Position numbers and translations under genes: made by a program. From Sphingopyxis sp. PET50 (GTDB taxonomy: Bacteria; Pseudomonadota; Alphaproteobacteria; Sphingomonadales; Sphingomonadaceae), in NCBI RefSeq assembly GCF_025244705.1, contig NZ_CP104207.1:558001-622000 (forward strand): 64,000 bases of DNA, read 5' to 3'. The notes under the pieces were generated by a model, which saw nothing but the letters and a program-made list of their open reading frames with translations, searched no databases and was not told the origin of the DNA. The first letter of the stretch is position 1, and each line of letters starts with the position of its first letter. This document shows, piece after piece, positions 48,512-59,041 of this stretch.

Positions 48512-49483
48512 ATGACCATTGCGCAAACCAGCCTCGAGCTGATCGGCAACACCCCGCTCGTCCTGCTCAAGGGTCCCAGCGCCGCCACCGGCTGCGAAAT
48601 CTGGGGCAAGTGCGAATATGCCAACCCCGGCGGATCGGTGAAGGATCGCGCCGCCCTCTATATCGTCCGCGATGCCGAAGCGAACGGCAGCCTGAAGCCC
48701 GGCGGCACGATCGTCGAGGGGACCGCCGGCAACACCGGCATCGGCCTTGCGCTCGTCGCCAATGCGCTGGGATACAAGACGATCATCGTCATGCCTGATA
48801 ATCAGAGCGCCGAGAAGATGGCGACGATCCGCGCGCTAGGCGCCGAGTTGGTGCTCGTGCCGCCCGCGCCCTTCGCCAATCCCGGCCATTTCGTCCACAC
48901 CTCGCGCCGCATCGCCGAGGAAACCGGCAATGCGATCTGGGCGAACCAGTTCGACAATATCGCCAACCGCAAGGCGCATATCTTTGGCACCGCCGAGGAA
49001 ATCTGGGCGCAGATGGACGGGCGCATCGACGGCTTCACCTGCGCCGCGGGCACCGGCGGGACGATCGCGGGGACGGGCCTTGGTCTGAAGGCGAAGGATG
49101 AGGGCATCACCATCGCGCTGACCGACCCGCACGGCGCCGGACTCTATAATTATTACCGGTGCGGCGAGCTCAAGGCCGAAGGGTCGAGCGTCGCCGAAGG
49201 CATCGGCCAGAACCGCATCACCGCCAATCTCGAAGGCGCGCCGATCGACACCCAGTTCCGCATCTCCGATGCCGAAGGGCTCGCGGTCGTGCGCCAGCTG
49301 CTCGACGAGGAGGGGCTGTGCCTCGGCCTGTCGTCGGGGATCAACGTCGCGGGCGCGATGGCGCTGGCGCGGCAGCTCGGGCCCGGAAAACGCATCGCCA
49401 CCATCCTGTGCGACAGCGGGTTCCGCTATCTCTCGACGCTCTACAATCCCGAATGGCTGGCGAGCAAAGGACTGGCGGCATGA
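48512..49483 (+). CDS. cysK: Cysteine synthase A (O-acetylserine sulfhydrylase)
   Basis: 323 residues. The PLP lysine is in NPGGSVKDRAALYIV, the substrate loop is EGTAGNTGIGLA, and the phosphate loop is AAGTGGTIAGTG. The C-terminus has LGLSSGINVAGA and a late DSGFRYLSTLYN. It makes cysteine from O-acetylserine and sulfide. The ATG at 48512 starts MTIAQTSLELIGNTPLV. Its stop overlaps the ATG of the next gene (ATGA), so it leads a small operon with two membrane proteins of unknown function. Confidence 0.93.
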   Translation: MTIAQTSLELIGNTPLVLLKGPSAATGCEIWGKCEYANPGGSVKDRAALYIVRDAEANGSLKPGGTIVEGTAGNTGIGLALVANALGYKTIIVMPDNQSAEKMATIRALGAELVLVPPAPFANPGHFVHTSRRIAEETGNAIWANQFDNIANRKAHIFGTAEEIWAQMDGRIDGFTCAAGTGGTIAGTGLGLKAKDEGITIALTDPHGAGLYNYYRCGELKAEGSSVAEGIGQNRITANLEGAPIDTQFRISDAEGLAVVRQLLDEEGLCLGLSSGINVAGAMALARQLGPGKRIATILCDSGFRYLSTLYNPEWLASKGLAA

Positions 49484-49870
49484 ACATGAAAAAGCCCGCG
49501 TCCGCGCCGGAGTCGTCGCAGCCGCTGGGACCCAATGATTCGATGCGCTCGGCTGCAGATCGGCATCGCCGGGGTGATGGCGGTGCTGCTGCTCGTCGGG
49601 CTCGCCGGATTGATCGGCGACCGCGCCCGCGAACAGGCGGCCGGCGACGCCGTCGCGGCGAATCCCGCAGCGACCGGCGAAACCGAAAAGGGCAGCGGTG
49701 CGCCGCTCGAGGAACTGGGCGTCCAGCCGGTTACGCCGACCGCCGGGCAGCCCGCCGCCGCGGCGCCGGCCGCCGTCAAGACCGCGCCCTTGCCGCCGAC
49801 GACCGCGAAGGTCCCCGACCTCGAACCCGATCCCGCCCTGCAACGCGCGCGGAACAAATCGGGGCAGTGA
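49480..49870 (+). CDS. Single-span membrane protein of unknown function (frame interrupted near 49550)
   Basis: 129 residues after repair: a short polar N-terminus (MNMKKPASAPESSQPLGPND), one membrane span IGIAGVMAVLLLVGLAGLI, and an Ala/Pro-rich outer part ending in DLEPDPALQRARNKSGQ. I do not recognise a family. The frame changes at GCTCGGC (49547-49553); restoring GCCGGC gives NDSMRRLQIGIAGVM. It overlaps cysK by 4 bp and its stop overlaps a GTG that starts the next gene, indicating translational coupling. Confidence 0.65.
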
Positions 49871-51038
49871 CCCGCGCCGCTCCGGCTGCGCTCGCGCGGC
49901 TGCTTCTTCCCGCGGGCCTCTATGTCGCCCCCGCGCTGCTGCTCGCCTGGTTCGCCGGTGGGCAGATGGCGCTCGGGCGGATCGACGCCGCACTGGCGAT
50001 CCCCTTGCTCATGCCGGGCGCCCTGTTGCTCGCCTGGCGCGTTCGGGGCGATCCCCGGCCGGTCCGCATCCGCGCCGTCGCGACAGGCTTGCTGGGCCTC
50101 GCGGCGGCTCAATTGGCACTGCATTATGGGCTCGGCCATCGGCCGGGCGCCGCGCAGGTGGCGACGGTCCTGCTGGCCGAGCGCGGTCTGCTCCGCGGTC
50201 GCCGGCTGTCGCGGTTCGCGGCATGCGGCCATGGCGCGCCGTGCTGCGCTGGCCCGCGATATTGATGGTGGCGATGCTGTGGTACGGCGCCGGTCAACTC
50301 CTGCTCGCCTACGCCTATGCCCCGCAAGCCGGACAAACCTTCCCCCGCCTCGCCGTACTGACCGGCCTGCCGCTGCGCTGGGGCGGCGGCGATGTCGCGG
50401 CGATGCTGGCGAGCGGTCCCGCCGACGCGCCCGCCGTGACCGAACTCGCACACCGCTTCGACCTTCGCCTGATCGACAGCCTGATGCAGGTCGAGGATGA
50501 CGAGCCATTGCTCGTCGCGCACCCGCGCGCGCTGCCGCCCGCCGAGATGGTCCGGCTCGACGGGCTCACCGTTCGTCCGCGCACCATCGTCGTCCTCGCC
50601 GACGCGCTGTCGAGCTGGGAGCCGCCCCATCCGCTCGGCGATCCGCGCAACCCGCCGGTGACCAGCCTGCTGACCCCGTTGTTCGACCATTGGGGCATCG
50701 CGCTCGCCGCGCCCGGCCGGGACGCGTCGGGGTGGGAAGGGGACGTCGATGTATTTCCGGGGCTCGCCGGGCAAAAGCTGCGCCTGCATTCGGCGGGACG
50801 CTTCACCCGCCTGCCCGCGAACTGCCAGAGTTACGGCGACCGCCGCATCGCGCGCTGCGTCATCGGCAGGGCGACCGTCTGGCTGGTCGGCGATGCCGAT
50901 CTGCTGCACGAAAGCCTTTGGCGGTCGCCGGTCCCCCGCGCGCCCTGGCTCCGCCGGTCGGACAATCTGGCCTGGCTGGGGGATATTCTGCGGGGCGCTG
51001 GCGCACCGCTGTTCGATCCTATATGGTTGCGCCCATGA
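49867..51038 (+). CDS. Membrane protein with GldG/DUF4350-like outer domain (two frame interruptions)
   Basis: About 389 residues after repair, GTG start at 49867. Residues 1-150 hold several hydrophobic segments (LLLPAGLYVAPALLLAWFAG; LAIPLLMPGALLLAWRV; VATVLLAGAVCSAVAGVAV; AILMVAMLWYGAGQLLLAYA). The soluble part (about 165-389) has strands such as PRTIVVLADALSSWEP and GRATVWLVGDADLLHE, similar in style to GldG or DUF4350 domains of uncharacterised transport systems. The two halves are in different frames. Restoring GCCGGC at 50176-50182 and removing an extra T at 50207, right after another GCCGGC, joins them. Without repair, a separate gene from ATG 50223 is the alternative. Confidence 0.6.
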
Positions 51039-51160
51039 ATTCGCCCGGATTTCCGTCCTTTCCTACTTATCCACGGCGTCGCGATCTGCGGCCCGCTCGG
51101 CCGTTTCGCGCCGGTTTTCGCCTGCCTTGCCCCGATCCGCCCTAGTTTGGTGGTGAATTA

Positions 51161-51200
51161 ACCCGGTTACGCCCTAATTTACCCCTTTCCACCCTAGGCC
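51161..51200 (+). promoter_or_regulatory. Four 10-bp-spaced CCC repeats upstream of mraZ, candidate MraZ operator
   Basis: The blocks ACCCGGTTAC, GCCCTAATTT, ACCCCTTTCC and ACCCTAGGCC follow one another exactly, so a (A/G)CCC element recurs every 10 bp on one helix face (GGG on the other strand). MraZ is known to bind direct GGG-containing repeats spaced by 10 bp before its own gene. The distance to the mraZ ATG is 118 bp. Confidence 0.55.
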
Positions 51201-51317
51201 ATTCTTGTTAGGCAGAGGTCGGAGAGGGGCATTCTCCGCCTGTGCCTTTTGATTCGGTTTTTCGCGATTCCGAAGCCGGGAAAGTTTTGCCCAGGGTGCT
51301 GGACAGGGGGCAAATCG

Positions 51318-51855
51318 ATGGCGATTGTGACGCCCGGCCGCTATACCGGCACCGATTTCGCACCCATCGACGGCAAGGGACGCATCGCCGTCCCCTCGCA
51401 GTTCCGCAACAATGTGCCCCTCAATGCGGAAGGCCAGCGCGTCCTCTGGTGCAATTATCATGAAGAGCTCCCGTGCCTGATCGCTTATGGCCATGATCAG
51501 CACGACCGCCTGAATGCGGAGGTCGAGGCCGATCGCCTCGCGATGCGCCAGCGCGATCCCGGCGCGGCCCGGGCCGACCAGTTCAAGTCCAGCTATGATT
51601 TCGCCTATGCCTATACGCTCGACGAAAGCGGTCGTTTTCTGCCGCATTTCTCGCATCGCGACGTGCCTGCGGACGATTGCTACACCGACCTTGGCCTGAT
51701 GGCGTTCAACGGCGGCGCCTGTGCGTTCGTCGGGGCTTAGCCATTGTTTCGAGATCTGGTGGCTGCCGCTGCTCGCGGTGTGCGAAGAGGCCAACCCGCG
51801 CCTGCGCCGCGTCGCCGCGGCCTGGGATGCGGAGAAGGGGAGGGGGCGCAAATGA
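51318..51855 (+). CDS. mraZ: Division/cell wall cluster regulator MraZ (frame interrupted near 51738)
   Basis: 178 residues after repair. Two SpoVT-AbrB-like halves: FAPIDGKGRIAVPSQFRNNV and YAYTLDESGRFLPHFSHRD. MraZ represses the dcw operon and also binds the nucleoid. ATG 51318 follows GGACAGGGGGCAAATCG. The frame stops at GCTTAGC (51735-51741). Restoring GCCGGC gives FVGAGHCFEIWWLPLLAVCEE and an end at 51853-51855, overlapping the rsmH start (ATGA). The H-x-E-I-W near the C-terminus is the family's usual ending, which supports the repair. Confidence 0.9.
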
Positions 51856-52832
51856 CCGGCCTTTCCCGCGATCTGCGTCACGACCCCGTGCTCCGCGACG
51901 AAATCGTCGCCGCGCTCGCCATTGCCCCCGGCGAGCGCCACGTCGATGCGACCTTCGGCGCCGAGCGGCTATACGCGCGCGCTGCTCGCGGCGGGTGCCG
52001 AGGTCGTGGCCTGCGACCGCGATCCCGATGCGATCGCCGAAGGCCGGTCGCTCGTCGCCGAGGCCGATGGCCGGCTGACGCTGGTCCACGGCCGCTTCGG
52101 CGAGATCGACCGCCTGCTCGCCGAGCGCGGCATCGACGCGGTCGACGGTATCGTCTTCGATATCGGCGTCTCGTCGATGCAGCTCGACCGCGCCGAACGC
52201 GGCTTTTCGTTCCAGAACGACGGGCCGCTGAACATGACCATGGCGCAGGATGGCGAGACCGCCGCCAACTGGCTCAATCGCGCCGACGAAGCCGAGATTG
52301 CCGACGTGCTCTTTCATTATGGCGACGAGCGCCAGTCGCGGCGTGTCGCGCGCGCGATCGTCGCGGCGCGGCCGCTGTCGCGTACCGGCGAACTGGCGGC
52401 GGTGATCCGCAAGGCGCTGCGCCACCCGCCCGGCGCGCCGAAGGATCCGGCGACCCGCAGTTTTCAGGCGATCCGCATCCACATCAACGGCGAGCTCGAC
52501 GAACTCAGGGCCGGGCTCGACGCCGCCGAACGGCTGCTGCGTCCCGGCGGCCGGCTCGCGGTGGTCAGCTTCCACAGCATCGAGGACCGGATCGTGAAGA
52601 ATTTCCTGCGCGAACGCAGCGGTGGCGATGTCCGCGCGTCGCGCCACCGGCCCGCGCCAACCCCCGGCGCGGGCCGCAACTTCCTGCCGCCGCGGCGCGC
52701 AAGGTCCGCCCCGGCAAGGACGAAGAGGCCCGCAACCCGCGCGCGCGCTCGGCGACGCTGCGCAGCGCGGTGCGCACCGATGCGGCCGCATGGTCAGCGG
52801 GTACGACGACAAAGGAGGCGATCTCATGCTGA
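51852..52832 (+). CDS. rsmH: 16S rRNA (cytosine(1402)-N4)-methyltransferase (two frame interruptions)
   Basis: 325 residues after repair. [13 protein letters not shown] and [16 protein letters not shown] (SAM loop, after restoring GCCGGC at 51960-51966) start the protein. [19 protein letters not shown] and [16 protein letters not shown] are the other signatures. Where most family members have GPLDMRM, this one reads GPLNMTM. A second break at 52689-52696 (GCCGCGGC) restores to [22 protein letters not shown] and a stop at 52830. It overlaps mraZ by 4 bp and ftsL by 7 bp. Two indels in one essential-type gene argue for sequence error. Confidence 0.92.
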   Translation: MTGLSRDLRHDPVLRDEIVAALAIAPGERHVDATFGAERLYARAARGGCRGRGLRPRSRCDRRRPVARRRGRWPADAGPRPLRRDRPPARRARHRRGRRYRLRYRRLVDAARPRRTRLFVPERRAAEHDHGAGWRDRRQLAQSRRRSRDCRRALSLWRRAPVAACRARDRRGAAAVAYRRTGGGDPQGAAPPARRAEGSGDPQFSGDPHPHQRRARRTQGRARRRRTAAASRRPARGGQLPQHRGPDREEFPARTQRWRCPRVAPPARANPRRGPQLPAAAARKVRPGKDEEARNPRARSATLRSAVRTDAAAWSAGTTTKEAISC

Positions 52833-53467
52833 TGGCGGCGCGCAAATTACAGGGCATCGGGCTGGTGTTGCTCGTGCTCGTCTTCGCGATGATGCTCTAT
52901 CCGGTGTCGCTGAAGGTCGCGGCGACGCGCAGCGAACTGGCGCAGATCAACCAGCAGATCAGCCGCACGCGCGACAATATCCGCTACCTCGAATCCGAAC
53001 TCGCGGTGCGCGCGTCGATGCGCCAGCTCGAGCAGTGGAATGCCGAAACCTTCGGCTATTCGGCGCCGTCGGCGAGCCAGTATCTCGCGAACGAGCGCCA
53101 ACTCGCGTCGATCGACCGCCTGCCGCGGGCGCGCGGCGCGAACGAGGTCGCGCCGGTGCTGATGGCGATGGTGTCCCCCGTCGCGCTGCCCGAAAAGCCC
53201 ACGCCCGCCGCCAAGCCTGCGGGCGCCGCCAAGCCTGCGAGCGCCGACAAACCCGCAGGGTCAAGCAAGGCGGCGAGCGCCGCCGAGCCCGCGAAGCCCG
53301 CGCCGCTCAGGCTCGCCGCGGTCCAGGCCGACACGGTGCCGCGCATGGCGCCGACCCGCCGCCGCGAACAGCTCCGGATGATCGAGGACCAGCTCCTAGC
53401 CGAATCGACGCTCGCCGAAATCAAGCGCGCGGCCGCGATCGAAGCGGGGGAAACCAGGGGCCGATGA
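52826..53467 (+). CDS. ftsL: Cell division protein FtsL
   Basis: 213 residues. A short cytoplasmic N-terminus, one membrane span ([20 protein letters not shown], about 10-29), then a coiled coil ([20 protein letters not shown]) as expected of FtsL, which joins FtsB and FtsQ in the divisome. The long Ala/Lys/Pro-rich part (about 120-170) and charged tail are typical of sphingomonads. ATG 52826 has GGAGG eight bases upstream. The stop overlaps the ftsI start (ATGA). The identity rests on position and topology, since FtsL is poorly conserved. Confidence 0.85.
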   Translation: MLMAARKLQGIGLVLLVLVFAMMLYPVSLKVAATRSELAQINQQISRTRDNIRYLESELAVRASMRQLEQWNAETFGYSAPSASQYLANERQLASIDRLPRARGANEVAPVLMAMVSPVALPEKPTPAAKPAGAAKPASADKPAGSSKAASAAEPAKPAPLRLAAVQADTVPRMAPTRRREQLRMIEDQLLAESTLAEIKRAAAIEAGETRGR

Positions 53468-55155
53468 ACACCGTCGTCGTCCGTCCGACACGCGTCCGCA
53501 CCGCCGGGGTGCGCCAGCAGTTGCTGCTCACCGCGCAGCAGCGGCTGATGATCCTGATGCTGCTGTTCATGGCGGCGATTTTCCTGGTGTCGATGCGGCT
53601 GCTCTATTTCGCCGCTTTCGATACCACGCCGCAGCGCGGCGGCGCGGCGGCCTTCATCCCCGCGCGCGCCGATATCGTCGACCGCAACGGCGTGCCGCTC
53701 GCGCGCACCATCGACGGCTATTCGATCCGCGTCGTCCCGTCGAAACTGCTCAACAACCGCTCCTATCTCGCCGACGAACTGGTCAAGATCTTCCCCGACA
53801 CGCCGCGCGAGGAATTTCTCGCCAAGCTGAACGGTCCGCGCGCCACCTATATCCGCCGCCGCGCGCTGCCCGACCAGGTTGCGGCGGTCAACGCGATCGG
53901 CGAAATCGGCTTCGACTTCCCGCGCGAAAAGGAGCGGCTTTACCCGCAGCTCAGCCTCGCGGCGCATACGCTCGGCTTTCTCAATGCCGAGGGGCAGGGG
54001 GTCACCGGCATGGAGGGCGCCTTCGACAAGCGCCTGACCGACGCCGCGACCCGCGGCCAGCCGCTCGCGCTGTCGATCGACGCGCGCGTGCAGGGTGTGC
54101 TGGAGAGCGAACTCGGCAATGCCGTTACGAACCTGGAAGCGATCGGCGGCGCGGGGGTTATTCTCGACGTCCATACCGGCGAAGTATTGGCGATGACGTC
54201 GCTGCCGACCTTCAATCCGAACAAGCTGACCGGCAGCGATCCGATGACGCGCCGCAATGCGGTGACCTATAACCTCTATGAGCTCGGCTCGACCTTCAAG
54301 CCGCTTTCGATCGCCGCCGCGATCGACAATGGCACCGTCACCAGCATGGCGAAGCGCTATGACGCGACCACGCCGCTCGCCATCGCGGGCTTCCGCATCC
54401 GCGACAGCCATTCCGCGGGGCGCTGGTACAATGTGCCCGAGACGCTGATCCACAGCTCGAACATCGTCACCGCGCGCATCGCCGACGAACTGGGAAGGGA
54501 AAAGCTCGAACATCTCTATCGCGAGCTGCATTTCGACCGTCGCCCCGACATCGAGATGAAGGAACGCGCCTTCCCGCTGTGGCCCAGGGATTGGGGCCAG
54601 CTGACGACGATGACGACCGCCTATGGTCATGGCATCGCGGTCACCCCGCTGCACCTCGCCAATGCCTATGCGGCGCTCGTCAACGGCGGCATCTATCGCC
54701 CTGCGACGATGCTCAAGCTCGGCGACAAGGCGCCGCCGCAGGGCCACCGCGTGTTCAAGGCCTCGACCAGCGCGCGGATGCGCCAGCTGCTTCGCCTGAT
54801 CGTTTCGGACGGCACCGGCAAAAAGGCCGAAGCCCCGGGTTTCCGCGTCGGCGGGAAGACCGGCAGCGCCGAAAAGCCCGGCGTCGGCGGTTACAGGCGC
54901 AGCTCGGTCGTCGCGACCTTCGCCGCCGCCTTCCCGATGGACAATCCGCGCTACGTCATCCTCGTCATGGTCGACGAGCCCAAGGGCAACGCCTATAGCT
55001 CGGGGCAGCGGACCGCGGCGTGGACCGCCGCGCCGGTGGTGCAGAAGGTGGTGATGCGCGCGGGGCCGATGCTCGGTGTCTTCCCCGACGAAAGCCGCGA
55101 CGTCGACGTGTCCGAACTGACCCCGCTGCTGTGGAGAAACGGGGAAAGCGAATAA
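53464..55155 (+). CDS. ftsI: Peptidoglycan D,D-transpeptidase FtsI (PBP3)
   Basis: 563 residues. A membrane anchor at about 26-50 ([21 protein letters not shown]), a PBP dimerisation domain with [13 protein letters not shown], and the transpeptidase domain. Active-site motifs are GSTFKP (Ser-x-x-Lys), the Ser-Ser-Asn in IHSSNIV, and KTG in [10 protein letters not shown]. It cross-links septal peptidoglycan with FtsW. The stop TAA shares a base with the murE ATG. Confidence 0.95.
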   Translation: MNTVVVRPTRVRTAGVRQQLLLTAQQRLMILMLLFMAAIFLVSMRLLYFAAFDTTPQRGGAAAFIPARADIVDRNGVPLARTIDGYSIRVVPSKLLNNRSYLADELVKIFPDTPREEFLAKLNGPRATYIRRRALPDQVAAVNAIGEIGFDFPREKERLYPQLSLAAHTLGFLNAEGQGVTGMEGAFDKRLTDAATRGQPLALSIDARVQGVLESELGNAVTNLEAIGGAGVILDVHTGEVLAMTSLPTFNPNKLTGSDPMTRRNAVTYNLYELGSTFKPLSIAAAIDNGTVTSMAKRYDATTPLAIAGFRIRDSHSAGRWYNVPETLIHSSNIVTARIADELGREKLEHLYRELHFDRRPDIEMKERAFPLWPRDWGQLTTMTTAYGHGIAVTPLHLANAYAALVNGGIYRPATMLKLGDKAPPQGHRVFKASTSARMRQLLRLIVSDGTGKKAEAPGFRVGGKTGSAEKPGVGGYRRSSVVATFAAAFPMDNPRYVILVMVDEPKGNAYSSGQRTAAWTAAPVVQKVVMRAGPMLGVFPDESRDVDVSELTPLLWRNGESE

Positions 55156-56597
55156 TGCGTCTGGCGGCGCTGCTCGAAAATCAGGACCTGCAGGGCGCCG
55201 ACCGCGTCGTCACCGGCCTCGCGATCGACCATCGCAAGGTCGCGCCGGGGACGATCTTCGGCGCCTTCGTCGGCGAGAAATTCAATGGCGAGGATTTCAT
55301 CCCCGCCGCGATCGCGGCCGGCGCCATCGCCGTCGTCGCGCGTCCCGAGGCGAAGGTCGAGGGCGCGGTGCATATCGCCGATGTCAACCCGCGCCGTGCC
55401 TTCGCGCATATCGCCGCGCGCTTCTTTCACAAATTCCCCGCGACCTGCGTCGCGGTCACCGGCACCAACGGCAAGACCTCGACCGTCGAAATGACGCGCC
55501 AGCTGTGGCGCATGGCCGGCTTCCACGCCGCGTCGATCGGCACGCTCGGCGTCACCACCGGCGACGACCGCGTCGTCACCGGGCTGACGACGCCCGACAT
55601 CGTCACCTTTCTGTCGAACATGGCGGGACTCGCCGCCGAGGGCGTGGCCCACGCGGCGTTCGAGGCGTCGAGCCACGGCCTCGACCAGTATCGCACCGAA
55701 GGCCTGCCGGTGAAGGCCGCCGCCTTCACCAACCTCAGCCACGATCATCTCGATTATCATGGCGACATGTACGACTATATGGCCGCCAAGATGCGGCTGT
55801 TCCGCGAGGTCGTCGATCCCGACGGCACCGTCGTGATCTGGAGCGACGATGTCGTGTGGGCGCCCGCCGCCGAATATGAGGCGGAGCAGCGCGGCCTGCG
55901 CATCCTGACCGTCGGCAAGCATGGCGAATTCCTGCGCCTGGTCAGCCACGAGCCGACGCAACTCGGCCAGTCGCTGCTCATCGCCGCCGGCCCGCTCGCG
56001 CAAAAGGTCACGCTGCCGCTGATCGGCGCCTATCAGGTTGCGAACGCGCTCGTCGCCGCGGGGCTGGTCATCGCGACCGGCGGCGATATCGGCCAGACGC
56101 TCGCCAATCTCGCGCGTCTCCAGCCCGTCCGCGGCCGTCTCGAGCGCGCCGCGATCACCAAGGCGGGCGCGCCGGTCTATGTCGATTATGCCCATACCCC
56201 CGACGCCATCGAGGCCGCGCTCGACGCGCTGCGCCCGCACGCCGCGGGCCGGCTGATCCTCGTTTTCGGCGCCGACGGCGACCGCGACAGGGACAAGCGC
56301 CCCGAAATGGGGCGGGTCGCCGCCGCCAAGGCCGATGTGGCGATCATCACCGACGACAATCCGCGCGGCGAGGATCCCGCCACGATTCGGGCCGCGATCG
56401 CCGAAGGGGCACCCGACGCGCAAATCATCGGCGACCGCCGCGCCGCCATTGCTGCCGCCATCGCCGAGGCGCGCGCCGAGGATATCGTCTGCATCGCCGG
56501 CAAGGGCCACGAACAGGGCCAGATCGTCGGCAGCGGCGATGCGGTGCGCGTGATCCCCTTCGACGATGTCACCGTCGCGCGCGAGGAGGCGGCATGA
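55155..56597 (+). CDS. murE: UDP-MurNAc-tripeptide synthetase MurE (meso-diaminopimelate type)
   Basis: 480 residues. The ATP loop is VAVTGTNGKTSTVEM; the DDNPR motif in ITDDNPRGEDP is the mark of enzymes that add meso-diaminopimelate. Lys-carbamylation and the substrate region lie around TTPDIVTFLS and SSHGLDQYR. The start ATG at 55155 shares a base with the ftsI stop. The frame is intact, unlike its neighbour murF. Confidence 0.95.
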   Translation: MRLAALLENQDLQGADRVVTGLAIDHRKVAPGTIFGAFVGEKFNGEDFIPAAIAAGAIAVVARPEAKVEGAVHIADVNPRRAFAHIAARFFHKFPATCVAVTGTNGKTSTVEMTRQLWRMAGFHAASIGTLGVTTGDDRVVTGLTTPDIVTFLSNMAGLAAEGVAHAAFEASSHGLDQYRTEGLPVKAAAFTNLSHDHLDYHGDMYDYMAAKMRLFREVVDPDGTVVIWSDDVVWAPAAEYEAEQRGLRILTVGKHGEFLRLVSHEPTQLGQSLLIAAGPLAQKVTLPLIGAYQVANALVAAGLVIATGGDIGQTLANLARLQPVRGRLERAAITKAGAPVYVDYAHTPDAIEAALDALRPHAAGRLILVFGADGDRDRDKRPEMGRVAAAKADVAIITDDNPRGEDPATIRAAIAEGAPDAQIIGDRRAAIAAAIAEARAEDIVCIAGKGHEQGQIVGSGDAVRVIPFDDVTVAREEAA

Positions 56598-57971
56598 ACC
56601 CGCTGTGGACCGCCCGCGCCATCGCATCGGCCACCGGCGGAACCGCCAGCGCTGACTTCACCGTGCAGGGCGTCGCCTTCGACTCGCGCGAAGTGGGGAA
56701 GGGCGATCTGTTCATCGCGATGAAGGGCGAGGCGACCGACGGCCACCGGTTCATCGACAAGGCGATCGCGGCGGGCGCCGCCGGCATCGTCTGCGAAACC
56801 GCGATCGACCATCCGCACGTCCGGGTCGCCGACAGCGCCGCCGCGCTGAACGCGCTCGGCACCGCGTCGCGCGCGCGCAGTCGCGGCCGCATCATCGGGG
56901 TCACCGGTTCGGCGGGCAAGACCGGCACCAAGGAAGCGCTGTTCGCCGCGCTCGACCGCTTCCGCCCCGGCAAGGCGCACCGCTCGGTCAAGAGCTACAA
57001 CAACCATGTCGGCGTGCCGCTCAGCCTCGCGCGCATGCCCTCGACCGCGGATTACGGCGTGTTCGAAATGGGCATGAACCACGCCGGCGAGCTTGCCGCG
57101 CTGACCCGCATGGTCCGCCCGCACGTCGCGATCGTCACCACCATCGCCCCCGCGCATATGGAATTCTTCGGCAGCGAAGAGGCGATCGCCGACGCCAAGG
57201 GCGAGATTTTCGAGGGGCTCGAACCCGGCGGCACCGCGATCATCCCCTTCGACAGCCCGCATTATGAACGTCTGCGTGCCAAGGCCGAAAAACACGCGGC
57301 GCATGTCGTCAGCTTCGGCCTCGGCGCCGAGCGCCGATGTCCGCGCGGTCGACTGGCTGCCCGACGGACAGGGCGGTTCGCTCGTCACCGCGCAGGTGCA
57401 GGACGCGCTGCTCTGCTTCACCATCGCGCAGGCGGGCGCGCATTGGGTGTCGAATGCGCTCGCGGTGCTCGCGGCGGTCAAGGCTGTCGGCGGCGACCTG
57501 CCCGCCGCGGGCCTCGCCTTCGCCGAAATGGCAGGGATCGCCGGGCGCGGGGCGCGGCATCGGCTGGCGGTGCCGGGCGGCCATATCCTGTTGATCGACG
57601 AAAGCTACAACGCCAACCCCGCGTCGATGGCCGCCACCATCGGCCAGCTCGCCAGCGAATCCGGCGACCGCAAGGTCGCGATTCTTGGCGCGATGAAGGA
57701 GCTGGGGCCGGGCGGCGAGGCTTATCACGCCGACCTCGCGGCTCCGCTCGTCGCGGCGGACGTGCGGTTCGCCTTGCTCGTCGGCGAAGAAATGGCGCCG
57801 CTCGCCAAAGCGCTTGAGGGGCGTATCGATTTCGCGCATGTGCCCGACCATCAGGCCGCCAGAGAGCGGCTGAAAGACTTGATCCGCGCCGGCGATGCCG
57901 TGCTGGTCAAGGGGTCGAACAGCGTTGGCCTGTCGCATCTGGTGACGGCGCTGACCAACGGGGATTACTGA
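56594..57971 (+). CDS. murF: UDP-MurNAc-tripeptide:D-Ala-D-Ala ligase MurF (frame interrupted near 57329)
   Basis: 458 residues after repair. [21 protein letters not shown] loop [38 protein letters not shown] and, in the second part, [14 protein letters not shown] are all normal for MurF. The frame changes at GCCGAGC (57326-57332). Restoring GCCGGC gives [18 protein letters not shown]. It overlaps murE (ATGA) and shares a base with mraY (TGATG). Confidence 0.93.
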
Positions 57972-59041
57972 TGTTATATTGGCTGGCGGAATGGCTTGGC
58001 TTTCCGGGGGTTCTCAATCTCATCCGCTATCTGAGCTTCCGCTCGGGCGCCGCGGTCGCGACCGCGCTGATCATCGGGCTGTGGATCGGCCCGCGTTTCA
58101 TCCTGATGCTGCGCATGCGGCAGGGCAAGGGCCAGCCGATCCGCGACGATGGCCCGCAAAGCCACCTCGCGAAAAAGGGCACGCCGACGATGGGCGGGCT
58201 GATGATCCTGATTTCGCTGATGATTTCAGCGCTCCTGTGGATGGACCTGTCCAACCGCTTCGTCTGGGCCTGCCTGTTCGTGACCGGCGGTTTCGCCGCC
58301 GTCGGTTTCCTCGACGACCTCGACAAGGTGACCAAGGCCAGCCACCGCGGCATTCCGGGCCGCATCCGGCTGCTGATCGAATTCATCATCGCGGGCGTCG
58401 CGGTGACCTTGATCGTCTCGCGGACCGGCACCGACCTCTATCTGCCCTTCCTCAGCGGCATCGTGCTCGAACTCGGGCCTTTCTATTATCTCTTCGCGAT
58501 GGTGATGATCGTCGGCTTCGGCAATGCGGTGAACCTCACCGACGGACTCGACGGGCTCGCGACCTTCCCGGTGATGATCGCCGCGCTGACCTTCCTCGTC
58601 ATCGTCTATCTCTCGGGCAATGTGAAATTCGCCGAATATCTCGGCATTCCGCACGTCCCCGGCGCGGGCGAGCTGGCGATCTTCGCCGCCGCGATCATCG
58701 GCGCCTGCCTCGCCTTCCTGTGGTTCAACGCGCCGCCCGCGGCGGTGTTCATGGGCGATACCGGCAGCCTCGCGCTCGGCGGCGCGCTCGCGACCATGGC
58801 GGTCACCGCGCAGCATGAGCTGGTGCTGGTCCTCGTCGGCGGGCTGTTCGTGGTCGAGGCGCTGTCGGTGATCATCCAGGTCTTCTGGTACAAGCGTACC
58901 GGCAGGCGCGTCTTCCGCATGGCGCCCATTCACCATCATTTCGAGCAGCTCGGCTGGCCCGAATCGACCGTCGTGATCCGCTTCTGGATCGTGTCGATCG
59001 TCCTCGCGCTCGCGGGGCTCGCGACGCTGAAGCTGCGGTGA
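57971..59041 (+). CDS. mraY: Phospho-MurNAc-pentapeptide translocase MraY
   Basis: 356 residues with about ten membrane spans. Catalytic acidic residues are in [15 protein letters not shown] (Asp-Asp) and [10 protein letters not shown], with the cytoplasmic HHHFE motif as [13 protein letters not shown] near the C-terminus. It makes lipid I from UDP-MurNAc-pentapeptide and undecaprenyl phosphate. It starts ATG 57971 at the murF stop; the stop overlaps the GTG of murD. Confidence 0.96.
   Translation: MLYWLAEWLGFPGVLNLIRYLSFRSGAAVATALIIGLWIGPRFILMLRMRQGKGQPIRDDGPQSHLAKKGTPTMGGLMILISLMISALLWMDLSNRFVWACLFVTGGFAAVGFLDDLDKVTKASHRGIPGRIRLLIEFIIAGVAVTLIVSRTGTDLYLPFLSGIVLELGPFYYLFAMVMIVGFGNAVNLTDGLDGLATFPVMIAALTFLVIVYLSGNVKFAEYLGIPHVPGAGELAIFAAAIIGACLAFLWFNAPPAAVFMGDTGSLALGGALATMAVTAQHELVLVLVGGLFVVEALSVIIQVFWYKRTGRRVFRMAPIHHHFEQLGWPESTVVIRFWIVSIVLALAGLATLKLR

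Noticed and set aside
51852-52832. Programmed ribosomal frameshifting in rsmH, murF and other broken genes
   Set aside because: There are no slippery heptamers or downstream pseudoknots, and the same GCCGGC-derived strings break unrelated genes in all parts of the window; sequence error at a motif explains all cases at once.
51922-55155. A 1077-codon frame linking rsmH to ftsI
   Set aside because: It joins part of rsmH to ftsI through an Arg-rich shadow of the end of rsmH and ftsL; ftsI has its own start at 53464 overlapping the ftsL stop.
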